This document shows, piece after piece, positions 51,275 through 63,500 of a stretch of DNA of 64,000 nt. The stretch covers positions 76,372,009-76,436,008 of the forward strand of contig CM048591.1 of NCBI GenBank assembly GCA_026413225.1, written 5' to 3'. Both the position numbers and the translations under genes were made by a program. The notes under the pieces are model-generated. The model saw only the letters and a program-made list of their open reading frames with translations, made no database searches and had not been told where the DNA came from. Positions within the stretch are counted from its first letter, which is position 1. Every line of letters starts with the position of its first letter. The DNA comes from Otis tarda (Eukaryota > Chordata > Aves > Otidiformes > Otididae).

Positions 51275-52369
51275 CTGTAAATGTGAGCACCCGGAATAAC
51301 TCATGGAGTAAAGGTCAAACAACAACATAAAGCACAAACCGTGGGTGCTCTCTGAATCCAAAGCAGAGCCTAAATTTGGGACAGTCTGAAGACCCAGCCC
51401 AGAATGTCAGGCACAGACCAAAGCCACCCCTGATGGAAGCCCGCCAGCCTCCTCGTCTGGCTTTGCTCTCGGCGCGGCTGCAGGTGCCGGGGAGGAGTAG
51501 GAACCGTGGGCTGGTCCGTGGTGCCCATCAGAGTCCCACCTCTGCCAGCCCAGAGGGGCACAGAGGCACAAAAGCAGCTGGGAACACTAACTGAGGATTC
51601 GGGGGAAGAGACACCCCATCCAGGACCCTCCAAGGGCTGTCCCAGGAAAGGCTCCGGGACAGAGTCTGTGCCTGGCTGCTGGAGGGATGTGCGTACGGAC
51701 CTGTGTCCTACGCGGCAAGAGAGGAGCAGGCGAGGCCACGGGTGCTGTCTGTGCTCCCGTGTGCCCTCCATGTGCCCCTGCCAATCTGTCGCTCTCTTTT
51801 TCCAGAGCTGCGAACAGCTGAGCAAAACCTTCCAACCAGAAGCGGAGGAAGGCGAGTCGCTCTGCCCAGCGCAGGCGAGCTCTGTCCCCGTGTCCCGCAC
51901 CTCTGACGGAGCAAGGCGCGAGGTGGCAGAGCGTCTTCCTGCCGCAATATCCCACGCGCCGCTCCGTTCTCATTCACTGCAGCGTTTAAAGCATTTAATT
52001 TTGAAATATTCACTTGTCCTCCTGTTCGGCAGACTCTGGGTGTCTGTCCCTCATCCAGTGATTTCCAGAGATTTGTTTGAAAGGCAGCGCTCCTCAGAAA
52101 TTCCTGACCGACATTGACATTGGACGTATTACCACACCTATGTACGTGTGTAGGAATGCATCCCTGCTGCGAGGGGAGGCAGTGGCTGTCCTGATTTTGC
52201 AACGAGGAGAGGAGGATCCCAGGCCTTGGCCAAGTCCCCGGGGAACGCCCTCCGCAGCGGGAAGACGTCAGATCACCGTCTCCAGGTCCTACATTAATGC
52301 CGAAATCACCGCGTCCTCGTGTACCGCACAGTGCTGGCAGCTGTCTGCCTGCTGCGCAGAACCACGAAC

Positions 52370-52580
52370 AGTTACAGAGTCAAACCTGCTCATTTATTTT
52401 AACTTCAACTTATTGACTAAGTTAGTTATAGAGTTGAAACAACCAGTGTTGGGGGTGACTGTTGCTAGATGGAACCAAGTTAATTTTCTAACCTGCCTCG
52501 TCTGTGCAGAAAAGTTGCAAAAATTCAGTGTTTGTATTTGGAACATTTCCACTGTTTTGATGAATTTTACTCGCCCGTAC
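52370..52580. promoter_or_regulatory. AT-rich island
   Basis: AT-rich, CpG-poor block with CATTTATTTTAACTTCAACT near 52391, ACTAAGTTAGTTATAGAG near 52416 and CAAGTTAATTTTCTAACC near 52476. Non-repetitive. Candidate conserved element. Confidence 0.28.
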
Positions 52581-52789
52581 ATGAATGTCTGGGGCAGAGC
52601 AAACATCTGGCACATTCGAGATCAAACTCCTCACAGGGCTGGGAGAAGGGGTCGTCAATCCAGCCCGTTAACCCCGGCTCTGACCGGGAGGCCCCACATC
52701 CCACCGGGCAGAGGGGATGGCTGCGCACGGGAACCTCTCCCGCTGCCTGTCACGAGCGGCTGGTTTTCAGACGATCAAGTCCATGTAAC

Positions 52790-52940
52790 AGGGAGGTGAA
52801 ATATGCAATTAGTATCACGGAAACGAGTTTCAGTTCATGATACATCTTAATTAGCGATGTAATTTTATTTATGTTCCATTTGTAAAGTCCAGTCTTGTAA
52901 TTACTGCTTGAATGGTGAGTGAAGGGTTTTTTTCAGCCTT
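52790..52940. promoter_or_regulatory. AT-rich island with TTAATTAG
   Basis: Compact block with GCAATTAGTATC near 52804, CTTAATTAGCGATG near 52846 and CTTGTAATTACTGC near 52894. Three TAATTA-type cores within about 100 bp is a homeodomain-site density well above the flanks. Candidate conserved element. Confidence 0.35.
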
Positions 52941-53098
52941 GAAGCATAAAGGGAAGAGAAATGTTTGGCAAGTGGTGAGGGAAGCTGCCTGAGGTTAAGC
53001 GAGGTTTGGGCAGACACATGCTCCTCCTTCCCGAACGGCTGGGCCTGAAACCGAAAAGTCAAACAAACTGAAAATCACGACTGGTTCCAACCGCCGTT

Positions 53099-53179
53099 CT
53101 GGTGGCAGCTGTTCATGTTCCATGGTTTCTGGTGGGATCTGTTCATGTTCCATGGTTTCTGGTGGGATCTGTTCATGTT
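53099..53179. repeat. 30-bp minisatellite, about 2.7 units
   Basis: Two identical 30-bp units (53111-53140 and 53141-53170) starting GTTCATGTTCCATGG, with a partial copy on each side. Identity between units implies a recent duplication. Confidence 0.93.
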
Positions 53180-53622
53180 TCAGCTCAGGGAAGAGGGAGA
53201 TGACGGACACCGGCTTTCATTTGTCCCACACCAGTCCTGCTTACTGGGGTCGGGATTACCATTTGTGGAAAATATCTTTCCCAAAACGGGAAATCACTCT
53301 TGCTTATCCACAATTCTTTGAGAAGTACGATGCCTGAAAGACTGTTTAGCAAGGAGCAGTCTCCTTTCCAGGAGCATTTATTTCTCTACCTGTTCCTACC
53401 TGTTCAGAGTAATTATCCGTGGCTGAACACCTGGTCAACGCACTGCTCTGGCTGGAGCATCCCTGCGGATGACCATGGCTTTTTTGGGTTGGATTTGACA
53501 GCAGCACATGCCGTCCTCAGCAGACCTCAGGCACGCTTCACAGGAGGTTCCCAAATTCCCCCAGTGGGACCCACAGGGGAGTGCAGGGTGCGGAGGGCGC
53601 TTTGCGAAGGGTGAGCGGAGGC

Positions 53623-53679
53623 AAGCCCTGGGGGAAACACCAAACCCTGGGGGAAACACCAAACCCTGGGGAAAACGCC
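53623..53679. repeat. 19-bp minisatellite, three units
   Basis: Units at 53623-53641, 53642-53660 and 53661-53679 built on AAACCCTGGGGGAAACACC. The first two differ at one base; the third is more diverged. Confidence 0.92.
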
Positions 53680-56600
53680 CCGTTTCAGAGCAGAGGAGGA
53701 AGGGGCACAGCTCCAGGCGAGGCGGGTGTCAGTACCACTGGCAGATCAACCGAAATCACTGTTTCACAAGAAACACCCAGCGCTCGGCTCGCTCCCTGCG
53801 GTCCAGCTGCCGGCTGGCTTGGAGACAAGTGAAGAAGCTTCGTAGGAGGCGGGGGTTGCGAGCTTCAGTGGTCGTTGGCATTAGACAGGCTAAAAACCTT
53901 CCCGCGAGCTGCCAACGGGTCATAGAGAACGGGCACGTTGTATTCCAGGACCCTGTTTTTGAAGACAGAAGTCGTCGAAGGGCGTCGGGCGTTACCCTGG
54001 GGTTATGCCCCGGCTTTGCCGGGCGCGCATCGCGCTGCTGCTTTCGCTGGGAGCGGGAGTTCCTTGGGCTGTAGGAAACGCTGTCGTCTGAAAGAGCTGC
54101 CTTGCAAAACTGGTGAGCGTGTAAGGCCTTCTAAAACTACTCACGGTTACTTAATTGTTAATTAATAATTAACTAATAGCTTGTAATAAATTACAATAAG
54201 GACAACAGTCTCTAGCTCTCCTGCGATGCGGAAGGGCCAGGCTGGAGCAGGGGAGTGACTGCCGCAGCAGCACCCAGCCGCGGTGCCCCTGGTCAGACCC
54301 CTGGGCTCTGCAGCGGACCCGAAAACGTCCCTCGCCCGGACTGCAGCCGCGTCCTGGAAACACAGCAGGGAACTACTGGGGATGGGAGCTCCGGGAGCTC
54401 CAGACTTGCAGGGGGGTGGTGGGGAGCAGGAAGACGGCCAGAGAAGTAACTCGCATCCTAGGCTGCTGGCTGGGTATGGGCTAGAAGGGCTGATCTTCTT
54501 TTTAGGAGTGCGGTCACTGTAGGCTGCCCAGGCGTGGGATTCATCACAGCCCACGATTCATCAGGTGGTTCCTGATAGACAGGACTGGGGAACAGTCCTC
54601 TGCTGAACCTTCCCAAAAAGAAGAGACCACTGTGTGGACAACAGCACCGGTGCCTTGGAGGGTCCGCTTCACCCCACTCCAGAGTCACGGGCACCCCAGG
54701 TGGGGTCCAGAAGAGTCTGACCATGGAACCACCTTGTCAAAGCCGTCTTACGGCCAAAATAGTGCTGCAGAAAGTGGGAGACGGGCGATTCCTCCCCTGC
54801 TCCCCATCCGCTATGCCCACCAGATACTTTTGTGCACGGTTCTCTACTGGTTTTCTAGTGTGTGACGAAACAGAGGGTGGTCTTCTGGTGGTGACATGGG
54901 TCAGAAACCACAGGAGCTCAGGTGTGTTCACGGATGGTTGCCTGCAGCACCCCTGTCCCGGGCGGTGGTGCCTCAGGTCAGTTACTCTTTTCCATGCATT
55001 CGGTGATGAAGGGATGAAGCTGCCTGTGGTGGCCCAGCCTGAGAGCGGAGAGACAACCGCCTGCGCTGCTGGGGAAGCAGCTGGAGGGAGCAGCTCTCTG
55101 CACGGAGGGACAAGCGGGCCAGAGGACCCTCAGCCGACATCTTTGCTGCCGCGCTGTGAAGAGCAGTGCCCTGAGCTCTGTGGTGGCCCGGGGCTGACCC
55201 GTCCCAGTAGGGCAGGAGCCCACAGCCGGCTGGGGGCTCCGAGCTCCGGCTCAGCCGGGAGCGGCAGCGATGTCCCCGCGATTGTTCAAGCTCAGGAGGG
55301 CAGCGGAGCGTCCGTTAATCATTCCCATTGCCCACTTGCCCCCCATTTCTCCCCTTCTGGCTTTTTTCCCTGAAATAATTCCCCATCCCGCTGACCCTGG
55401 ATCTCCTGCGGAATCCCCCGCGTTACGGGAAGAGCTGGGCTCCTGCTGCTGCATCCCCTGAGCTCCGCGGGGGTGGAATGGGACAGAGGAGGGGTTCTGC
55501 GGAGCCAAACCAGGGGCGCGAGGCTGAGATCCGTGTCAGAGTCAACCCAGGACTCTCCTCTTTGTCCCAGCGGCGCCGGGGAAGGTGGCTGGGTGCTATG
55601 CCAGCCGCTCGGCACCCCGATTGCTGCTGACGGAGGGAAATCGGCTGCCTTTGATCCGATCTGCCGCCAGGCGTGACACGGACCCGCGAGCTGTTTTCAT
55701 TAGGGGAAGACACCAGCTGCTGAGACCCTCAGGAGAGTCCCAGAGCTGCGGCGGAGGGAGGAATAAATGAATTGTGTCACTTTGCGGGGGCTTGGAGAGG
55801 GATAACAGCACGTCACGAGCCGTGCCGTGGAGATGTTACTGCGCAAACGGGGGAAGAGACGGGAGATGAAGAGAGCGAGCCATGGTGATGCCAGTGATCG
55901 TGTCCAAACCCAGAGCTGCCAGCACGCTCCTTGCGTGAGGGACACCACCGTAATTGCCATTCCAGGGACAAACAGCACGTCCATCTCTCACTCCATGGAA
56001 TTCTGGCAACTTCCATTTAGGGAGGTTTGACTATTTTCTCTTTACATGTTTCAGTGTCTTCAAGTAGATAAAAACATGGAAAATAATCTGAAGAATTTCC
56101 TGGATTTTAACACTTCATCCTGCTCCAGTGTGGACAGGAACACTGAATGGCCAGAATTCCCCTGGAGCAGAATTTCTAAATTGCACTTAGCTCTGTCAGG
56201 AAAACCTCAAGCCCATACTGGTAAAGTCTGCGGACACCACGGGTTAATGGAGTGCCTGGCTTGGTAGATCCCTCAAATCTGCGAAATATGCTGGTTTTAC
56301 CTGAACAACACATCTTTCACAGGATGAAATGCAAGGTCTGGCAGGTACGAGCATTGGAATTTGTAGGAAGCAGGCACACATGTCTGGGAAGGAGTGACAG
56401 AGAAAAGGACGCGATGAGGGTCAAGGTGGAAACTCAACTGACCAAGAGCTCCAGGGCACGGCTGTGGCTGCAGACCAGGGAGCAGGGATGGCAGGATGGA
56501 CAGGAACGCTGCTCCTGAGCACAGCACCAGCGCTACCGCAGCAAAGTGAAGCATCTCTGAGGCAGAAAGATGCAGGCAAAGGGGACACGGCTCAGGAGAG

Positions 56601-57499
56601 GTCTCCTAGGATAACCAGGGGCCTGGAAATCTTACTTGTATTGAGAGGCTGGAGAAGGAGCAACCCCTGAGGTGGGTCCAAGGGTCAGTGAAAGAGCGAC
56701 TCGACCTACCCAGTCTGCAGGCGGGAGCTTTGAGCACAGGGCTGCAATCTGACAGAGGAGAGCTCCGGCGCTGCGCAGGGTCAGAACGGGAGTCAAGAGC
56801 TGGGTCAGATGAACGCAGAATATTGCATGCACATTTAATCTGGGAAGGGAACTGAGTACCAGACCACTTCACTTGGCAATAAAATGAGTTTGGCACTGCT
56901 GACACCTCTAGATGTTTTTTCAGAACATTAACTCAGCGCTGGTCTCGGACCTGCGGGGAAGGCTGACGGCATCAACGCGTCTCACGCGGGGAGCCAGGGC
57001 AGGTGAGGCTGTGCTCCCTTCTGGCCTCCCCACATCTGGCCCTACGCGTTGGCCTTCAACAAGGGCCTGACAACCTGGGAAGGTTTGGGGGTGGAGGCCA
57101 TGCAACATCACCTCTACTCTTGGGTCACAATGCTGGAACACACTTTTCTCCGAACGCTGGAGACTCTGGAATGCTTTGCCTCCTACAGTGCAAAACCAAC
57201 CTTTAAATGGAGGCTGGGAAGGCTGATGATTAAACTTGCCACATCGTCCTACCACAACACCTCAGACGGCTTCGACCATGAGGAACGGACCCGCGCTGTG
57301 AAGGTCCAGGTTGAGAATCCGTAGGAATATACGGCTGGAAGAGAGCGACCTCCAGCAGCTCCCTGGAGAGGGCTGGCTGTGCACCGGCCTCGGACCCCTG
57401 GACACCCGTACCGTTGCTTTAAACCTCTCCCTTAGGTCAGTAAATCCCTATCAGGGATTTAAAACAGGATGCACACAGGTGACAAACTGCTTACAATAG

Positions 57500-58145
57500 A
57501 AATAATGTGAATATTAAGTTAATCAAAGCACTCACATTGGAAGGGATTAAAAGAGGGGAGGGAAAAAAAAAAACCGGCTCGTAACAAGCAATCCATGTCA
57601 CTTTTTTTCCCTCCTGTGTACTCTTGCTCTGTCCCATTTGTCTAGCAGTAATCTACATTTCAAATGATTACATGGGAAGCTGAAGTGGTAGTGACAGGGA
57701 TAAACGAAGCTTGTTAAACTAATAGCTGCACTAATGCCCAAATATGTGAACTTCCAGAGTCAGGCAGCATCCGAGGCTGCCGGAGCTGTCAGCCCCGCTC
57801 CCCCTGGGCTCGTCCGCCAGCCGCTGCCACATGATGAATGGCCCTGTCGAGTAAATTCATCCGGGGCCCAATTAAATAGGCAGAAATGAACTAGAGCCGT
57901 CAACCAGGGAGAGAGAGAGGGGGAGAGGGAGTGAGAGAGGAGGAAAGAGAGAAGATTTAGAAAAAAAAAAAGGGTGGGAGGAGGGGAGAAATATTCCTCA
58001 CAAAGTCAAGGAAGCTGCGGCGCGGTGAAGTCATTCTGTCAGAAAATGGCCATTTAATGCTTTGCCGAGCCCACGACAGATAAGTCATCTGAGGAAGCTT
58101 TAGTGGAGTCCCAGGGCATTTCATTTATTAATTATCAGCTTCGAG
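57500..58145. promoter_or_regulatory. Strong candidate distal regulatory element
   Basis: A 650-bp block that stands out from its GC-rich flanks. Motifs: AAGTTAATCAAAGC near 57515, GCCCAATTAAATAGGC near 57867, a polypurine GA-tract at 57909-57990, a 12-bp palindrome AAATGGCCATTT at 58044-58055, AGATAAG (GATA site) at 58078-58084 and TTAATTA at 58128-58134. The mix of AT-rich TF cores and a GA-tract is typical of deeply conserved elements near developmental genes. Target gene (PAX5 or another) is unknown and conservation untested. Confidence 0.42.
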
Positions 58146-60329
58146 CGGGGATTGCAGCCAGCCTCTCCCTCTTTCGCATCCCTTTTTCTCCGCCGAGTGC
58201 TGTCAGCGCCTCGCCTACTCCCTGTCAGGCGGGAGGGCGGCCGCGCGGCAGCGGGCAAGCTGGGCACATGGCAGCAGAGACGGCGGGGAGAAGGAGCTGC
58301 GGACTCTTCACGCGTCCTCCTTCTTCACCTTCCTCAGAAAATCCGCACGATAGAGCTTTGGCCCTGGGCACCCCTTCTCCCCTCCTCCTGCTGTGCCCCA
58401 AAGCCCTGTCTCCCTGCGAGGGACCAGTCCCACGCCCACACAATGGTCCAGCCTGCTCCATCACGTCCCCTCCGGACCCCCCATTGCGTCCCCTCACGGC
58501 AAGCCAAGCCCCTTCGCAGGCAGGGCCGTGGGTGAAGGTGGGTGAAGGTGGGCAAGGCAGAGACGCTGAGCTGGGTCAGCCCTCAGCCTCTTGTCTCCAG
58601 CCAGCTCCGGCACAGCCAGCGACAGCCGACGGAGCCCGCAGCCGTGTCTGCTCTGGGCTGGAGATGCTGCTGGAGGAGGACACTTCCCCTCCTCGCTTTG
58701 TTTGCGCTGTGCAGAGTACGTCGGCTTTCCTTGGTCCGGAAATGTCAGCAAGCAGAAGGTCACTGGCTGCTGATGGGAGGGAGAAGAGGAGAAGGGACGG
58801 CAATCCCAGCACCCAAGGCAGAGGAGCCCAGGGACCCCAGCAGAGGGAAGAGGAGGCTGCAAGTGGACCCCGCGATGAAGAGAAGGAGCAGAGCGTGACT
58901 GACCTCCTTGGGACGTCAGAAGAACCAGGAATGGTCTGGTGGACACCCCTAAAACCCAGCCGACCAGGGCTGACGTCTCCTCTCTCCTCTGCCAGCTCTG
59001 AGGCACGGACGTTTCGGGAGAAAGGCCGCCTAAGGCAGCTCCGACCACGCGGCCGGGCTCGGGCACGTGCCGGGAGGGAACAAGCGTCCCTGACCGTCTT
59101 CCCGCTGCCCTCCCCAAAGCCAGGGTTCCTCCCTTCGTCCTGCCCTCCACACAGACATTGCCAGGTGCATCTCATGGAAAACCTGGCATTGGTTTTGTGG
59201 AGCTGCCGCTTCTCCCAGCCCCAGCCCCTGCTATGTTTGAGCTCTCGCTGAAGAACCAGACTGGTGAAAGCCAAAGGTTGTTACGGAGCACAGCCGCGTT
59301 CGTGTCACAGAGCACTTGCCCCATCTCTCCTTCGGCCCCACTCTTGCAGTAATTTCCAACAATAACAGAGTCGTTATCTTTTTGGCAGGGGATGTGTCGA
59401 AGTGTCCAGCGTCTGAAGTCATGCGAGAGCCCTGCCCCAGCGCAGCAGCGATGTTTTCCCAGCAGGAAGCTGGGACAGTGTGTGGCGTTCGCGGTGTTCA
59501 CACACGGTGGGGTGTGGGAGGGATGCACAGCCCCGTGAGGCGGTGCCGGAGGGGAGCCGGCAGCCCGCTCGGGCTGTGGTCTCACCCCTGCTGACCAGGT
59601 ACCAGTCCCCGAGCTGTCGGGGCTGCAGGATTGTGGGGGGCACAGGACCGTTTCAGCGGTGCGGAGGATCACGGCCTGGCGCTCAGCCTTCCCTTCCCAA
59701 ACCTCCTCCTTGCAACCGCCGCTCCGGGGCAGCACGGTGTTTCTGTTTGCCTCCCTGGCCGCTGCCGCGTTTTAACTCGGAGTGGCTCCAGTTGCCGCCA
59801 AGCAACACGGGAGCGCCTTCCACGGCAGCGGTGACACCGCTGGCGAGTTACGAGTTGCTCGGGTTGTCGCAGTGTTCATTTATCCGACCGTTCTCTGCTC
59901 CTCACAGGCACCTCCGCAGCGGAGTCTCTGAAACACCTAACGCCGCTCGCGCGTTTTACTGCGTGCCACGGCGCTGTACGTGCGCCGGCGTCCCACGGAA
60001 GAAACAGAACCAGTCTGACAGTTTACTCTTGCTCTGGCTTTCTGCCTGTGACATGTGACGGCACATCTCCTCCGCACACCACGGCCCGTTTTCTGGACCT
60101 TCTGCGAGAGGTGTTGTCAAACACCCCTTGAAAGCCGAGGGAACAGTTCCACCTCCTTATTCTGTCCACTGCTGTATTAACAGGATTCCTCCGCTCTTCA
60201 GGAACCCTGCACTGGAATTCCTCCACACTTCCTCCTTGTGTCTCCTACGGTCTGTGCGTTCGGCTCTCCAGCTGGACACCAGTGCCCAGGACTCCGGGTC
60301 CCGTTTGCTCTGCTCCGGTCTGCGGATGC

Positions 60330-60590
60330 AGCACGCAGCGCTAACGGGCGGCAGTGCGGCGGGGTCGGCACGGCCCCGCTGCCGTGAGGTCCGCCAGACG
60401 CCTCGGTGTGCCGTCCACGCGGGGACCCCACCCTCTGCCCACCGTCACGCGCGGCAGAGGACACATCCCGCAGCGCAGGCACACGAGCGGCGGCGACGTC
60501 CCAGCGCGGCGGAGCATCTGCTGCCAGAGCACCGTGCTCCCTTGCCGGGGCACAGCGGGGTCGTTCCCCGCAGCACCCCGTGCCTGGGCC
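60330..60590. other. Intergenic CpG-dense block
   Basis: About 16 CpGs in 120 bases from 60361, with high GC, ending abruptly at an AT-rich island at 60600. No promoter motif or exon adjoins it. It may be a distal CpG island, sometimes a mark of poised enhancers, or GC-biased drift. Confidence 0.45.
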
Positions 60591-60599
60591 ATAGCTAGA

Positions 60600-61060
60600 G
60601 GAATAATTAAAAGAGAAGCTCTGTTTGCACTAAAATGTCAGATTATTTTTTCACAGGGCAAAGATTTTTCTTATCAAAAATCTATTCACTAAAATGCTAA
60701 TGATGGCCGGTGATTAGAAACTGCTGCTCAAGTTCTGAAAGTTCCCAGTGGGTTTGGCAGACACGGCGTGCAGCTTGTCAGTTCAAGAAATGCTTTCAAC
60801 AAATCAAGCTTCAGGGTATGCATTTTTAAAAATATTTCATTTCCTTAATGCTTCAGTGTGCTAAAGCCAACAGGGACTGCTGAGTTAAGCGACAAAGACC
60901 TCATCATTAGTGGCAAAGTCGGTTCTGATAGGAGTCTCTCATGGCAAGATGCTCTCAGATAGGCGTAGAAGAACCGCTGGCACGTGTGTGTAATGCTTAT
61001 CTTAATTAAAAAGAATAATTGTTTTACTAAAATGAATTATGAACTTCTTTTTATTTATTA
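60600..61060. promoter_or_regulatory. AT-rich island next to CpG-dense block
   Basis: Non-repetitive AT-rich DNA with GGAATAATTAAAAG near 60599, AAAATGCTAATGATGG near 60691, TGCTTATCTTAATTAAAAAG near 60993 and AAAATGAATTATGAAC near 61030. Together with the CpG-dense block it forms a pair often seen at conserved enhancers. Motif evidence only. Confidence 0.35.
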
Positions 61061-62319
61061 GCGTTGGAGAAGTTCTCTGCCAGTCAGATGAAGGTGTTCC
61101 AGAAGAAAGGCAGATCTTCAAGGAACGCAGGGCTCAGCTTCTTGCAGCTCCAGGGAGAGTCAAGCCCACAGATTCGGTTGCAGGCAACACGACATCAAAG
61201 CGCACTAACCCCCGCACCCGGCACGGGGGCGGGCTGAGCAGCCTGGGGGGTTTCCAAAGCACCGTTCCTGCTGCAGGATTAGAGAAGAACATACGGCACG
61301 GCCGGTAAGTCTGGGGTTGGGATCCCAGACCCCAGCCCGCGCGCTCTCACGGGACGCCCCACTCCAGCCTGTCACAGGTGCTGGTTCACTGCCCCTCTTC
61401 TGGAAGAAAATGGTTTAAGCTTGTAGCCCAATTTTCGCGGAAAATTTGCACCTAGGTGAGATGGTTCCCCGCGTACCCAGGGAACTTCAGAGCCCCCAGT
61501 TACGGTTTTCCAGCGGACCTGGGGCCCAGCTAGAAGCACCGCCCGACAGCCTCTGCCAAGCAAGCCATCTGCAAGGCGGATGGACGCGTTTGTGTCCTGT
61601 GGCAGGACTACTTGATGTCCCATTGAGCAGTGTCAACAGCCGAACCGAAGAAGATCTGTGTGTGGACACTTGGTTTTCAGTGTGGTCGCCCCGCGGCACA
61701 GAGCTCTGCAGAGGACTGCTCCCCAGATTAAGCGCTCCAGCTTTGTAAGTCCAGCCCTCATGAGAAGGCCGGTAAAACCAAGGTGGTCCCCTTCTTTGCT
61801 TGCCAAAGAAAGGCAGGAGGCACCACACAAACCTTCAAATCTGGTTAGAGCGATGAACTGCTGTGGGAGGTGGGTGGTGGCAGCTGGTGAAGAGCAGGAG
61901 AACGTCTCCTGCGTGCACTACAAGTCCCCTTTGCTGTACAAGGTTTGCAGATCAGGGGACGCCGACCAGCCCTTGGCAGAGCTCAAAGTACAGAAATGAA
62001 GCAGAAGAACTGCTTTGATGCCTTTCAGTTTCTTAAGTCAGCTCCAGCTCCTTCACTGAACAAAGCCGCGGGGAGGGTTTACAATGACGGGGGAAGGGGC
62101 AGGCGGCTACTCTGCTGATTAAAGGGGAGCAAACCCAACACGTTTTGTAAGAAATGGATTGTATTGCTTATGAAATGTCCCAGATTTTGTTCAAGTACAG
62201 ACTATTGCAGAAACAAGACAACGAGCTGGGAGGTGCGAGCAGAAGGCTTCCTTTGCCGTTGCAGAGCAGTATGAGAAGCAGCAGAGACCTTGGGGGATGT
62301 GTGGCTGGCGTGTCTGGAG

Positions 62320-62361
62320 ATGTGTGTGCACACGCGTGTGTGCACACGTGTGCGTGCACAC
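62320..62361. repeat. 42-bp alternating purine-pyrimidine tract (Z-DNA prone)
   Basis: Strict purine-pyrimidine alternation of TG, CA and CG steps for 42 bases, including several CG steps, with TGTGCACACG-type self-complementary parts. Such tracts favour left-handed DNA and are often length-variable. Confidence 0.9.
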
Positions 62362-63214
62362 TTCCACGGGGGAACCCACCCACAGGCTGCAGAGGTCCAG
62401 CGCTCTCTGGGACAGCCCCAGAAGATGTGGCCTCACCCCAAAGTCCCAACCTCCACCCTCCTGCTGCCCCCAGGACGGCCAGGTCCTCGTCCTCCCCGCA
62501 GCACCCTGCCCCTCCCCAGCCCCCGTCCCCCTCCACGCCCCGCGGAGTCCATCTCTTCTTACAGGGCGGACAAGTCCTCCCCGGTGCGAGGCTTTGCGCT
62601 GCGCCGTGAGCAGCTCCGCTGATGACTGAGTGGGCGGACAATCCATCACTTCCAGTGTCCGGCCTGTCCCTGGGGCGGCGCGGGAGAGGAGGAGCACCAG
62701 CACGGGACCCTCCCGTGCCGGCGCTTTAGCTGAACGGTGACGGCCCTTAAAGAAAAGGAAAATAAATAAAGGAAGAAACAGACTGAAAAGCCTTTCCCTG
62801 CCCTCCTTACCCCGCAAGTGTCCTTCTGAGATAAGATGCCCCCTGAAACTCAGAATCCAGGTTGAGATCAAAAGCAACGTCCAAAATCAGGAGGAAGGGG
62901 TGATGTGCGGCTGCAGGCAGGGTGAAGGGGAGCTGTTGCCTCCCCCGCATCCCTGCAGAGCTGGCGGGCTGGACCACCGTCTGCGTCCGCTCATCCCCTG
63001 CTCCGCACAGCACGGTCCTACCAACCCCGCCGGAGCCTCCGCACGCCGTCCCTGGAGAAACAGAGGGAAAACGCGGGACGGCAACACTCGAAACGAAGTC
63101 TAAGGAGGAAGAGGGGGACAAAGCGGTTACAGCCAGGGTCTGTCTGATCCGACATCCTCTGGTGATGGTCAGCAAAGGGGCTTTCAACACCGAAACAGAT
63201 TTTCTCGGTTAGTC

Positions 63215-63500
63215 AAAAGCCTTAGCTCTAGAACTGACTGGTTTTAGCTGAAACAAGTTAGAGACGCAACACTACAGATCAGGTGAAAAATAATAATGGT
63301 ATAAATTATTTTTAAATACTAAAGTGCTTCATTAAAAATGGTTTGTTTTAGCAGGAAGAACTGTAGAATACTTTACAGGTAAGGCTTAAATGGATCTATC
63401 TGCCATTTTGAAGTAATTTTTAAAAATTATTTGGAACAGAGCCAATAAAAGCTCTTGAAAAATTTTAAACTGAAACTAAAACGGAAAGGCTAAAATCAGG
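63215..63500. promoter_or_regulatory. AT-rich island near right edge
   Basis: AT-rich block with AAAAATAATAATGG near 63285, TATAAATTATTTTTAAATAC near 63300, and CCAATAAAAGCTCTTG near 63440. Non-repetitive and CpG-poor. Candidate conserved element; the AATAAA words have no gene context. Confidence 0.25.

Noticed and set aside
56605-56700. Possible very old CR1 piece (GGATAACCAGGGGCCTGG...AGAGGCTGGAGAAGG)
   Set aside because: Resembles the CR1 'ggctggag...gagaggctga' segment, but the match is too weak without an alignment.
57049-57324. 91-codon frame with a protein-like opening (MAFNKGLTTWEGLG...)
   Set aside because: Looked like a possible exon or an old element's coding remnant, but I recognise no family, and no flanking splice or repeat signature supports it.
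58103-59251. Longest open frame in the window (382 codons, + strand)
   Set aside because: Low-complexity Ser/Pro/Arg/Gly-rich product without a recognisable domain, overlapped by two minus-strand frames of 218 and 232 codons. GC-rich sequence has few stops. No splice or promoter context. Conservation of the frame in other birds would be needed to revive it.
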